A stretch of DNA of 64,000 nt from Ctenosaura bakeri (GCA_948474755.1 CAOLHI010001666.1:186001-250000); one strand, 5' to 3'. Positions 38,709 through 49,014 are shown, counted from the stretch's first letter. A program made the numbers and translations. The notes: generated by a model from the sequence alone, not told the origin.

Positions 38709-38930
38709 AGTCTATACTCTAAAAGCACCAGATCCTGTCTGATCATGGAAGGTAACCAAGGTCAGTCCTGGTCAATACTTAGATGGAAGACTGTCAATGA
38801 ATTCCAGCTGCTCTAAGCTATATTTCAGAGGAAGGAACTGGCAAAACCACCTCTGGTATTTCTTGCCTAAGAAAACCTGAGAAATTCATGGAGTTGTAAT
38901 GTCGACAGGTGATTTAAAGTACACACACAT
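38709..38930 (+). mobile_element. 5S rRNA-headed SINE
   Basis: GATCCTGTCTGATCATGGAA, GGTAACCAAGGTCAGTCCTG and TACTTAGATGGAAGACTG follow the 5S rRNA internal control region. The rest (TTTCAGAGGAAGGAACTGGC, TTGCCTAAGAAAACCTGAGA, TGTCGACAGGTGATTTAAAG, then ACACACACA) parallels the body and tail of the tRNA-headed SINEs. Degraded, not a functional 5S gene. Confidence 0.85.
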
Positions 38931-39519
38931 CTGGGACACTGATCTGGTATATAGCTCTGTCTGAAGCTGCTTATGGCTTTATATCACCAATATGACTTGA
39001 GCTTGATCAAGTAGAATGCAGGTAGCTAATGTACCGTAATTGTTTCAGCACTGATATAATATGTGCACGGCTTAGTACCCAACTCAGCTCTTCAGCTGCC
39101 ATATTTTGTAGCAGTTTCTTTTTTTTTAATAATAATTTTATTCACATTTCAACAGATAAAACAAACAATTTTTGCAGTGTTTACATGTAATGTTATTCCT
39201 TTTTCCTTTCCTTTCTGGATTACAATTATTGATATTCCCTCTATTTGTGATACCACATATTGCAATGAAATGTTAATAATCTATGATTTGTTAGTTCCTG
39301 CTATATATCTCTACTTTACCTATTTACATGATATTTCCTTAACTGTTAACTGTATAATAATTATCATGAAAAATTATTTTGTGGCAGTTTCCACATGAAA
39401 GTCCAGTGTCGCAGTCCACGCTTATATAAACCTATCTGGAACCTAAGATCAGCCTTTGAAGCTTGCTCTTTTTTGAACTACAATCTCCTGTGTTTTGCAG
39501 AACAAACTTGTCCTAAGTC

Positions 39520-39605
39520 AGTGCTTCTCAACCTATTTGATGTGTGAGACCAGCAATTTTTTCCCCAATATACTAGAGACAAGTATCATATTTGTGCCAT
39601 ATTAT
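39520..39605. mobile_element. hAT MITE fragment
   Basis: CAGTGCTTCTCAACCTATTT is a typical hAT end, followed by GTGTGAGACCAGCAATTTTT. The same inner sequence recurs at 42690-42870. Confidence 0.5.
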
Positions 39606-40490
39606 TACCCCATTCACATAGTTTCTTTGAAATTCACTGAGGAATGCTGCTGATGTACCAATCTGCATATCACTTTCAGTAGCGCAGCTCTACACCAAGG
39701 CTAAGGACTGTGTAGCCCTCTGAAGTTTTTTGGGCTGAAAACTCACATCAGCTATAGCCAACACAGCCATTGGTGAGACAATACAGGACTCCAATAGGAC
39801 CCGCAGGGCCACACATTCACCTGCCCTGTGTTAGAATGTACTGACCAAAGAAGAGAGTACATGAGCAACACAAGGCAGAACTAGCTTTCTGGTAAGAAAT
39901 TCCTGAATACCACAGAAACTTCTGGGAGGCAACTGCAGTACAGCATTTTTCAGGTAACTGTAAGAATTCTCCTTCTTCTGTGACAGGGGGACTGGAAGCA
40001 TCCTGCATAGCGTTGTTGTGGATTTGCTGAAAATGACTTTTTTTCAAGAAAAGTTCTTGTGGTTTACGAAAACAAAGAAATGTTACATATGTTTATCAAA
40101 ATATTTTTCTCTCAATGACTAAAGCATTTTGTAGCAGTAACAGAACCCACAACAAAAGTGATGATATTCAGCTTGTTTGCAACACCACTTTCAAGAACTA
40201 TAGCTTGTGTAAATGTTCAGAAATTTCTCTCCTAATCTCATATGATAAGTTGAGAAAAATGAATACTGCTCCAGTCAAACTGAGATACTCAGTATTACCA
40301 GCTAAAGCAACAGCTTTATGTACATGTGCTAAGAAAAAAATCCTTCTGCACATAGTGGGATGTATTTCAAAATAAACATGCACAGTCTCAGCCTGTCAGC
40401 CTTGGAAAATATGACCTGCTGCAGCCAGCAAGGATACTAACAGATAGCCATACTGAGGATGCAACATTATACATATCTCTCAGAAGTCAT

Positions 40491-40727
40491 TGTTGCCCTG
40501 GTGGCACAGTGGTTAAATGCCAGTACTGCAAGCCACAAGGTTGTGAGTTCGATCCTGCTCGGCTCCAAGGTTGACTCAGCCTTCCATCCTTTCACAGGTC
40601 GGTAAAATGAGTACCCAGCTTGTTGGGGGCATGTATAGAAATGTTTCAAAATACATGCTATTTGTAAGTTGTTTGTCGTCTCAATCCATATGGAGAGGCA
40701 GGATACAAATAAATAAATAAATAAATT
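40491..40727 (+). mobile_element. Sauria-type tRNA SINE
   Basis: GGTGGCACAGTGGTTAAATG and AAGGTTGTGAGTTCGATCC are the A and B boxes; GGTTGACTCAGCCTTCCATC and GGTAAAATGAGTACCCAGCT are the Sauria SINE body. The tail TATGGAGAGGCAGGATACAA with (ATAA)n differs from the tail I recall for anole Sauria SINEs, so this is a variant or recombinant. The family is diagnostic of squamates. Confidence 0.85.
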
Positions 40728-40943
40728 TTTTTAAAAAAAACTTCGAATTCTGTGGCACTAACTTCCAAGAAGATATGCACCAGATATGGCTATTTCAAAA
40801 ATATCTTGAATGCTGATACTCAGCCCTAGAACATCACAAATATTATTATTAATAATAACAAAATGGTGCTTATTATCTTACGCAGGACCTTATTTGATGC
40901 AGGAATTGCCATAATTATCTTATGCAGGATTATTTTATGCAGG

Positions 40944-41177
40944 AACAGACCCTCTATATCCCTGGATTCTGTATCCACGGTTTCAACCAACCACAGCTTT
41001 AAAATATCCTCCTCCTCCCCGAAAAAATCCAAAAAGTAAACTTAGACTTTGTTGTTTTATATAAGGGAAGCCATTCTACTACACCGTTGTACACAATGGG
41101 ACGTGAACACCCACGAATTTTGGCACCATGGGGGAGATCTTCGAACCAAACCCCAACAGACAGCAAGTGCCTCTGTA
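40944..41177. mobile_element. Pogo/Tigger-like MITE
   Basis: It aligns along its length with 45812-46044: CCCTCTATATCCCTGGATTC, CACGGTTTCAACCAACCACA, CCATTCTACTACACCGTTGT and GGGGGAGATCTTCGAACCAA. The terminal TACAGxxxGCCCTC-type repeats are eroded here. Confidence 0.7.
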
Positions 41178-41365
41178 GATCGAAAGCAAGCAAAAAGCTG
41201 GGAAAACTTCTACGTATAAAATTCCCGCTTCGGAAATTTACTTTTCTTGGACTGCAACTCCCACAATCCCTGGCCCGGATGGGTGAAGGATTCGGGGAGG
41301 ACCAGTTCAAAAAGTAACTAAGCTCTGCGCGACATTCCCCCAACATGGCCACCAGGAGAGGCAAA

Positions 41366-41524
41366 GGCCACTTCCGCACTAGTGCTATGGCGCGATGATT
41401 CCGCTTTCAACCTCCTCTGGAATCCTGGGGTTTGCAGTTTAGGGAGGGGCCTCGAGGCCCCAGGATTCCAGGGGAGGTTGAAAGCAGAATCGCAACACTA
41501 TAACGCGCTAGCGCTGAAATGGCC
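41366..41524. mobile_element. Foldback MITE at the MRPS28 exon 1 border
   Basis: Starts GGCCACTTCCGCACTAGTGC and ends GCTAGCGCTGAAATGGCC. The inner arms (CGCTTTCAACCTCCTCTGGA ... and ... CAGGGGAGGTTGAAAGC) are inverted copies around GGGGCCTCGAGGCCCC. It lies 62 bp beyond the candidate exon 1 donor, so it is inside the first intron or has replaced exon sequence. Confidence 0.85.
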
Positions 41525-42020
41525 ACAGTCACGCGGCGAAGAGGAAGCACAGGGGAGGGTAGGAAGGGATGCACTCAGCTCCGCACCTCGCTTCCGCCGC
41601 CGCCGCCCTGTCCCGAAAAGCCCCGCCACCGCCAGTCGGGCGCCGTTCCGAGCACTCCGCAGAAGACGCGTGTTCCCCGCAAACAGACCCCCCGCTGTAA
41701 GCAACGCATCGCCGCCGCCGCCGCTGCCAGAGCCTTAGCTGCCATGTTAAAAAGTCCGTTCTTTCCAGTCGGCCTACGCCGGAAACTACCCTCTTATGCC
41801 CACCTCCACGACCAGAACCATAGAGATAGGCAACACTATCGGCTTTGTGGGTTGTGAATTAAAAGCGAGCGGCGCTCTCTATGGTCCACAGCGGAAAAGC
41901 CTGGGCGTTACACTTTGGAGGGCTCGAGCGGTACTAATCCTCGCCGAACTTTCGTTCCGGTTGAATCTCGTTTCAGCGCGCTAACCGCCCGCGTTGCTCC
42001 CGTGAACCTTTTCCGTGTCG
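41380..42020. promoter_or_regulatory. CpG island, likely MRPS28 promoter
   Basis: This is the only markedly GC- and CpG-rich stretch in the window, with CGCC/GCCG runs around 41590-41735 and many CpGs to about 42000. It spans the probable first exon of MRPS28. No TATA box is evident, which suits a housekeeping gene. Its left end overlaps a foldback MITE that itself contains CpGs. I see no convincing gene on the plus strand, so a divergent transcript is possible but unsupported. Confidence 0.65.
41587..41745 (-). CDS. MRPS28: Probable MRPS28 exon 1 (mitochondrial presequence)
   Basis: Inside a CpG island, on the same strand as exon 2, ATG at 41743-41745 in the context AACATGG opens a 53-codon frame: MAAKALAAAAAAMRCLQRGV, then CLRGTRVFCGVLGTAPDWRW, then RGFSGQGGGGGSE. 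It is Ala/Arg-rich with no acidic residue before Asp37, as expected of a mitochondrial import presequence, and ends in a Gly/Ser/Glu-rich stretch like the human N-terminus. A candidate donor GAG|GTGCGG (41585-41586) closes it at a codon boundary, the phase exon 2 needs. Reading on without splicing gives VRS then TGA. Doubts: the donor is weak, and the human segment like GGFASALERHSELL is not encoded here, so part of the N-terminus may be lost or sit in an unseen small exon. Confidence 0.6.
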
Positions 42021-42251
42021 ATGATTCCCTTTCTCATTTCCAGCGCTCTTTTTTTTTTACGGTGCCAAAAAAGAAACCGTTCCGCTTGATTTATTTGTGT
42101 GCAAAACAATGCAGATATAGACCAGAGATCCGAGCATACGCCTAGCGAACTATTAATATACTATAATATACTATTAATAAAAATAAACGAAGGGAGAAAA
42201 GGAGTATAGCAATGCGGTTAAGACGAAACGGTATAAATACAGTTACTCCCT

Positions 42252-42426
42252 GGCCATTTCCGCACTAGCCTGTTAATAGCGCGATGATTCCACTTTCAAC
42301 ATCCTCTGGAATCCTGGGGTTTGCAGTTTCGGGAGGGGCCGTCCTCCCGAAACTGCAAACCCCAGGATTCCAGAGGATGTTGAAAGTGGATCATTCGCGC
42401 TATAACAGGCTAGTGCGGAAAAGCCC
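42252..42426. mobile_element. Foldback MITE, perfect 47-bp hairpin arms
   Basis: The arms at 42290-42336 and 42343-42389 are perfectly complementary over 47 bases around a 6-base loop (GGCCGT). Outer arms GGCCATTTCCGCACTAGCCT / AGGCTAGTGCGGAAAAGCC extend the pairing with a few mismatches. It has no coding capacity. It is the least diverged of three copies in the window. Confidence 0.92.
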
Positions 42427-42689
42427 CCTGATTCCCCACCCCTCAGCAATGTAACTGCATTCATATCTGAGGTTGAATATTTTAGGTTCATCGGTGCATC
42501 TGAAGAGATTTTTCTTTCTGCTCAAATAAATCAGTTATTTGTAAAAGTGTTCTTTTTTTTCTCCTCAGTCATTTCCTTTACTTGTATGTAAAAAAAAAAA
42601 GTCTGTAAAGGAAAATATGTGGCTAATAGGGGAAACCATAGCATTCAATGGTCTGGGGTCATTATATATGCTAAATTGGAACTTCTTAG

Positions 42690-42870
42690 GCTCTCTGATG
42701 TGAGAGACTGGTGTCATTTTCCCCCCAATGTGCCAGAGATCAGTACCCTATATTTGTGGCTCTTGACTGCAACTGTTTTTCTCTTTCCTGGAAACTCCAG
42801 GGACCAGCAGCTGATGGCTCATGGACTGGCAGTGGTACATGGACCATTTTGAGTACCAGAGGGCTAAATG
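42690..42870. mobile_element. hAT MITE fragment
   Basis: GATGTGAGAGACTGGTGTCA and CCCCCAATGTGCCAGAGATC, with TACATGGACCATTTTGAGTA near the right end, match the fragment at 39520-39605. Confidence 0.5.
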
Positions 42871-42904
42871 ACCCCACCAAAAAAAAAAAAAAAAAACACC
42901 CCAC

Positions 42905-43124
42905 ACAATGAGTGATTTGAGCATTGGATTAGGGAGACCAGGGTTTAAATCCCTGCTCGGCCATGGAAGCCATTGGGTGACCTTGGGCAAGTCACACTCT
43001 TCCAACCTTAGAAGGCATCAAAGGCAAAGGCAAGACCCTTCTGAACATTCTTGCAAAGAAACCCCCATGACAGGTTTGCCTTAGGGTTGCCAAAGTTTGG
43101 AAACGACTTGAAGGAACACAACAT
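42905..43124 (+). mobile_element. tRNA-headed SINE, head partly lost
   Basis: It begins at GAGTGATTTGAGCATTGG, then GGGTTTAAATCCCTGCTCGG, GGTGACCTTGGGCAAGTCAC, GGTTTGCCTTAGGGTTGCCA and GAAACGACTTGAAGGAACAC. An A-run and CACCCC precede it. Confidence 0.92.
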
Positions 43125-43889
43125 GGAGCAAAGCAAAAATCTCTCAAGACAAATGATGGAAACCATAAACCTCTAGGGGAAAACTTCCAGCTGGGGTTGA
43201 AGGGGCAGGAGAAAGAGTTCAGTCAGGCCTGAATCTGTTTAGTAATCACAAAAATGGAAGTGGGAGGAGAAGATAGGGAATAGATGAGAGTATCCAGAAA
43301 AGAAGTGGAGTTAACTGGCTCCTTCAACAGAGCAACTCCATATTGTAACATGTTGTTGCCACTTCAACTGTGACCTTGAGACACAGCTGTCCAATTTTTT
43401 AATTTCTTTGCTTCTGTAATGGTGGGATTTACCTCAAAACATCTGGTAGATAGAAGGTATAGCAGACGCACATTATCTTTGCCTGAGCTATGACCCTGCT
43501 TTTGTAATTTTTTATTTTGATAACTAGATGGACAAGGCTGGAGTCATGGTCAGGCAAATTCTTTAACCTTTTTATCAACATGGAAATCTTAAGATTGGTG
43601 AAGCCTGGTGAGACCTTGAATTCCACATCATCATGGAATTAAAAAGATAACATTGAAAGAGCATGCATGCCTATGTATGCACACATAATGGTGACTTACC
43701 TATTGCTAATCTGTATGGATCTCTGCTGGTGATCAAAATAAATTGCAAGGAAGTGAGATCAGTGGTTTTACCACATTGAAAGAGAGTTTGGGCTTAAGTG
43801 AATTTTTATGGAAGGTCAAAATGAGAAGTTACCTCAGCAATATAAGATATGACACTGTACATAATTTAGGTTTGCCAAAGAATTCTGGG

Positions 43890-44345
43890 CAGCAGCAGTA
43901 GTGCGGGGTGACACTGACAGGGAACCTCTCACAGTGACAGTGGCACCACAGCTAACACTTGTTAGCACTGTGCAGGAGACACAGTAAACTTCTTTTGAAT
44001 GTCTTTTACCAAGAAAACCCATGAAAAAACAATCCAAAACAAAAAAAGAGGCAGTGCCAGAAGATGACATGCCCAAATTGAAAAGCATTCAACAAGTTAC
44101 TGAGATACAGCAGATGACAAATATGAGTTCCATTCTAGCTAAGGACACAATTTGACTTGGATCAAAAGGATGTTCAGCTGTTGATGTGCTCAGCGGTGAA
44201 AGGAAAGTCTGATGCTGGACAACACATATTGTAGGAACCTGGAATGTGAGAAGCATGAATCAGGGGAAGCTAAACAGAGTAAAACAAGAAATGGAACATA
44301 GAAATATTGCAATACTTTGGGCTTATAGTCCCAATTTTTAAAAGG
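43890..44345 (+). mobile_element. Bov-B (RTE) LINE, 5' part with endonuclease start
   Basis: Plus-strand codons at 44232-44325 read GTWNVRSMNQGKLNRVKQEM then EHRNIAIL, the conserved opening of the RTE/Bov-B endonuclease domain (the Asn of GTWNVRS is catalytic in the family). Upstream are Bov-B 5' motifs such as AGAAGATGACATGCCCAAAT and GGTGAAAGGAAAGTCTGATG. It breaks off after the first 30 residues. Confidence 0.85.
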
Positions 44346-45524
44346 CATTTTAAAGGGAAATTATTACCACAACATGCTGACTGTGCACTACTTTTAAAAA
44401 GGCATGATTATACTCAAGGTATATTTTCAGTATTGGGGAGAAAGCAAAGCATAGAATCCTAGGAAGTGATGTAAAGACTTCTAATCCTATAGCAGCAGTA
44501 CACTTCTGACATTTAGTGATAATGCAAATGTTATCAATGTAGAGTGTTAATATAATGTGGAAATGTAAAAATTATGAAACCATCTGAATAGTTTTGCCTG
44601 CTCAAAAAACTTAATTTTGCTTCAGAGTGACCAAATGTAATTTTTCCTAACACATCCTGAATCTTTTCAAAGGTTTAAAAACAAACACCCTCTGCTGTTA
44701 TAAACAGAGTGTGGACAATATCCTAATTTAAAATTGCTTTTCAACTGCTTCCACCTAGTGGCTGTTGTGAGACTAACCAATTTAGCTATGAGTTTTCAAG
44801 TTATGTGCGTTCAGAAAAGGATGAACAAGTTGTTTGTTCTTGGGGTTTTTGCCCATCTGTATTAGGTATCCAACAACTGTCAAAATTTCACAAAACTACC
44901 CAAATTTCTGCCTTTCATTTCCAAACCAGGCTTTGGAATCTTAGTGATTAACCAGCATCTTACTATCCTAGGCTGATGAACACAAACTGGATGAGCAATG
45001 AAAAAAGTGATAACCAACAGGCATGCAGAATCTGACTTCCTGTAACAAATAGGACTTTTTCCCCCACCAACTGACAACTTCTTAGTATTTCTCCATCCAC
45101 CACAACATCTAGATTTCCAGGTACCATCATAGTGCAAATGCTTTTCCTTCATACTCCATCTGTACAGAAAACAGTGGATTTTCTTTCAGACACATAACTA
45201 GAAGCTAAGATGCCTAATGCTAAAATTTAGCTACACTTTTTCTAGTGATTACCAGAAAAAGCCTTCATCTGAACCATGTGAAAATACTGTTGTCACAGTT
45301 CCTAACGTGTAATTACAATGCCTTGTATCAAAAAGTGTGCGTTAGTTTTTACTTCAGTTTTGTGCCACAAAAGTAATATTTGACACCTTCACAGTGATAT
45401 TGTACATACGATTCAAGTTATAACAAAGTCAATTAAATTAATTTCATGTCTAGGTTTCCAAAATTTGGAAAACTTTGGAAAAAGAGGAACAAATACTTCT
45501 GTAAGACCTTCATGAATTTGATTA

Positions 45525-45765
45525 TTCGTGAGGTTCGTCCCATTCCCTTCCATTTGTCGGGCATGGAGAAGAAACGCAAGGAATGAAAAGGGAGGTATGC
45601 ATGCACCTTCCTTCTCTCCTATGGAGCCCCCCCCTCCTCTGGCCCCAGCGTACAAAAGGCAAGGGAAATGGAAAGGGGAATCACAGAGGGGAATTAATTG
45701 CAGTTTTTCCACTTTCATGAGGGGTCTGCTCCCCAAACCCTCCTGAAAGCAGAGGGGCCACTGTA
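45525..45765. mobile_element. Mariner/pogo-like MITE
   Basis: The right end CACTTTCATGAGGGGTCTGC ... GCAGAGGGGCCACTGTA is shared with the copies at 13690 and 30729. The left end is less certain. Confidence 0.6.
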
Positions 45766-45811
45766 TAGGAAGCACAACAGCTCCCATAAATCTATAAATA
45801 AAAGTGAGCAT

Positions 45812-46044
45812 TACAATCAGCCCTCTGTATCCAGATTCCGGATCCATGGATTCAACCAAAAACAGTTTGAAAATATTCCAATTTTTTTTTTCAAAAAAGC
45901 AACTTTTTGAGTTGTTCTCAATTTTATAAACGGAACGCCATTTTACTACACCACTGTATATAATGAGACTTCAGCATCCATGGATTTTGGTATCCATGGG
46001 AGATCTCTGAACCAAACTCCAGCAAATACTGAAGGCCCACTGTA
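45812..46044. mobile_element. Pogo/Tigger-like MITE
   Basis: It starts TACAATCAGCCCTCTGTATC and ends TACTGAAGGCCCACTGTA, inverted repeats with TA at both ends, as in Tc1/mariner-pogo elements. The interior matches 40944-41177. Only 47 bp separates it from the preceding MITE. Confidence 0.8.
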
Positions 46045-47549
46045 TACCCCTTTTCACATATGCCTATGCAGGGTTTTTCTAACCTAAAGGAGGTAAAGCA
46101 TCTGCCAACTTGTCACTTACCCAGTCAACTATGGATCTCTACTACCACAAGACACAGCATTTTTAATCTCAGCTTTACCAGTTTTGGCTTCTTTTCAGTG
46201 AAACTAGGATTCCTGGAGCCAATACCTCTATTTTCAGAAGCTCTCTTGTTACTAGGCCTGAATTAACAATCTTTCCTCTTCATCCTGCATCACTGGATAT
46301 ACTAGCTAAAACTGATGCATGCTGCATTCTATCATCAGGAAGACTACACATTCCATCCTCACCCTTAGTTGTTACAAGATATTCCCCCCCCAGGTATATT
46401 TTGTTCATCAAACTAAACAGCTATAGGAATCTGAAAACCTTCAAGTGTGTTCCTGGATGGGGAGTAAACTCCTCTGACAATATTGGCAAAGTAATCTTTC
46501 TTGTTCTAGTCCCACTTCTGATTTAAAACTCAAAAGTGCTGACATATTTCTGTGCCTGGGGAAAACCCTGCTTTCCCCTTTTAGCTTGTAATAGCTCAGC
46601 ACCCTGCAGAAATTTCCTGGGGATTTGAGAATTTCCTTTGGAACTGAACTGCATTCTTTAGTTCTTTGGAAAGAACTAGCAGGTGCCCGCTTCTCCCCAG
46701 CCCTTGGGCTTTCTACTTGATTGTGCAATTTATGGAAGATTCAGAAATAGCAGATGGAGACATGGCAGAAATTCTCAATACCACCTCGCTCTGTGAGTTG
46801 AGTGGTAGGATGACAGTACCAACAAACAGAGAGAGAAATTGAAACAGAAGCTTAAAAGGTTAGAGAGCAGGGATGGGAAGGATATGGCCTTCCAGATGTT
46901 GGGCTACAAGAGCGGGTATGCTGGAATTGCTGGGAGAGGAATTTGTGAAACCAAAATTCTACACCACTAAGCCATGAAATTCAGTAGGTAGCTCTGGGAC
47001 ATTAATCTCTTTCAGCCTCACCTTTCTCAGAGGGCAGCTTCTGAGCAATGGCCCCTGAACAGTATACAGTCATACAACAGAAGCTTCAAACTGAGTATAA
47101 TTCAGACTCAGACTCAGATGATGATGAAGCTGATCCAACACTTTGGCCATCAAGAAGTATCCCTTTCTTACCAGTTGCAAGATGGACTAACTATTACTCT
47201 GGGGCAAAAGATCTTTGTGGCAGTGCACTTCTTTTCATAGTGTTCCTAAACATTTCACAGTACTCAATTATTTTACTTTAGTGTACAGCACACATACTTT
47301 TTTTCAGATATGAATGTTTCTACGGATGCATGGACAGGCATTGTGTCAGTGGGGGCAAGAGAGAAAAACTACTTTAGTTTCTATAATAGTCACTAATTCC
47401 ATTCAAACAATAACATACAAAAAACCTCAACTGCTGAGGTCGGAGTTCTGCCCACTTACCTAATTCCACTGTGGAGGACCCAGCAGCACAAAAAACTGCA
47501 ACCTCTGTTTCAAGCTTAAGCATGTTTGCACACAGAACTCCATCCAGGT

Positions 47550-48897
47550 TTCTACATTTGAGAATACAATGCTTTTATTTTTACATATTATCAGGTATTT
47601 GAACTAAATCTGAAATGCTACAGATAGCTGTCAAATACAGCATACACTGGTTTACAGACATGATTTGTGGCAATTTTGGTACAGCTAGAAAGATAAAGCC
47701 TAAGTTACAATGCACCTTTTAAGAATAAAATTAATTAATTCAAGCTTGGTGACTAAAAATGGCATAAATGTCTGCTACATATAACATTTCAATGTGCCAG
47801 AAAGTTATTTAATGCAGGCACATGGTAAATTAAAGAAGAGTGCATTCAACTTCTAGAAAGTCAAGTGTTTTTACAGGATCAGCGACACATTTAATCAAAA
47901 ACATTCTGAAATAGAAATCTGACCTGTGAACATAACATTTAAGTAAATTTTCAGGGTTCTGTGTGCGGTTTTCATCTTAAAGAGAACTTACTGCCCTGCA
48001 CAGAAGAAGCAGCGTGGTTAGTACCATGCACTTCAAACTATTTTAAAGGTGAACATGCTATAGAAATGCCATGGTCCATAGCTGTTCTTTTCATCGCTAG
48101 GGAAGGGGGGGATTGAAACATTTGATCAATTTGTATTTTTTATCAGTGTGATGCTTCTAAACCATTCCCATATGCTGTGCAAGACTTTTAGCCTATATAT
48201 TTTATATTAAATATCTGTTTCATATTTTGATGAGGTCATTTTTTCCTGCAAAATCCAATACACAATACAAAAAAAAAAATACTCATCACAATTTGCAAGA
48301 AAAAACTATATTTCTTCATAGTTGGAACACAGACACCGCTGTCAGAAGAAAACTTTTTTGGGAACTTCAATAAAACAACAATGAATATTAATGAAAATCG
48401 TAAGATTTCAGTGTCCACACACAACAATACAAGTGTGTTCATATTTAAATCAAGGCCAACTTATTCTGCCAGTCAACACTCTTTCAAGAAAACCAACTAC
48501 AGCTGTTAATGACAGAATGAAGCCCCTCCTGGTTTTGGCAGTGACGTAAGTAGGAAAGACATGACACAAAGCAATTACTATTCATCACAGCATCCAACAT
48601 GTACAGTGTTGAACCACCCATTGAAACTTTTGCAATGCAACGCCTTAGTGATTACTTTCAGACCAGAAATAAATCTTATAAATACTCAAAATGCATATAA
48701 ATTCCCATCCCACACATAACATAGGCAAGAGTGGATTCAAAAAATACTCTGAACCTACAGAAACAATTTCTATTAAATAGCTCATAAAGCTAAGTGCTAA
48801 GTAGAAGGGCATCTTGGAAGAGTCAACAGTAGAGGTGTTGTGCTTCAGCATTTGTCTGCAGCATCTGGCAGTGGGTAGCACAAGACAGGCAGGATGA
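47550..48897 (-). other. TPD52: TPD52 3' UTR (inferred extent)
   Basis: From the TGA at 48898 the minus strand continues for about 1.3 kb without recognised repeats until a canonical AATAAA (47574-47579). The absence of interspersed repeats here, in a window otherwise dense with them, suits a transcribed UTR. Cleavage is expected 15-30 bases beyond the signal. The end point is inferred; transcript data would fix it. Confidence 0.55.
47574..47579 (-). terminator. Poly(A) signal AATAAA, probable TPD52 3' end
   Basis: The plus strand reads TTTATT, so the minus strand reads AATAAA. It is the first canonical signal I noted downstream of the TPD52 stop, about 1.32 kb away. Confidence 0.5.
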
Positions 48898-49014
48898 TCA
48901 CTGAGTCTCCTCTTCCGTCTGCTTTGTAGTAGCTTCTGTGGCACTGGCACTGGCAGCAGAGTTCAAGACCTCACCGAAGTCACCCCCAGCAGGCTTGTTT
49001 CCCCCAACCTTATA
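48898..49014 (-). CDS. TPD52: TPD52 terminal coding exon
   Basis: After an acceptor ending CTTTAG at 49015 this exon encodes YKVGGNKPAGGDFGEVLNSA, then ASASATEATTKQTEEETQ and TGA at 48898-48900. The first half matches the D52 C-terminal block (human has SKVGGTKPAGGDFGEVLNSA from memory); the second half is a low-complexity Ala/Ser/Thr then Glu tail, as usual for this family but with a different last few residues from human. It joins exon 5 at a codon boundary (AAG|TAT). Confidence 0.9.
   Translation of the reverse strand, partial: YKVGGNKPAGGDFGEVLNSAASASATEATTKQTEEETQ

Larger units (their letters stand above)
33095..41586 (-). other. MRPS28: MRPS28 intron 1 (inferred)
   Basis: This lies between exon 2 and the probable exon 1. 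It contains a tRNA-SINE, a 1.1-kb hAT element, a 5S-SINE, a Sauria-type SINE, a pogo-like MITE and a foldback MITE. I looked on the minus strand for an extra exon coding the missing MRPS28 N-terminal helix and did not find one. 33100-35220 and 36600-38700 show nothing recognisable. Confidence 0.6.
41746..47549. other. Intergenic spacer between TPD52 3' end and MRPS28 promoter
   Basis: About 5.8 kb holds a perfect-hairpin MITE, a hAT fragment, a tRNA-SINE, a Bov-B 5' fragment, a MITE with a Gly/Pro-coding shadow and a pogo-like MITE. 43130-43880, 44350-45500 and 46050-47540 contain no gene I can support. Confidence 0.6.

Noticed and set aside
38709..38820. Possible 5S rRNA gene
   Set aside because: Internal control region is mutated, no T-run terminator follows, and the sequence continues into a SINE body.
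40999..41379. 126-codon minus-strand frame downstream of MRPS28 exon 1
   Set aside because: Most of it is the pogo-like MITE; no similarity to MRPS28.
41341..41400. ATGGCCACC on the plus strand as the start of a divergent gene
   Set aside because: The frame runs into the foldback MITE and stops after about 17 codons.
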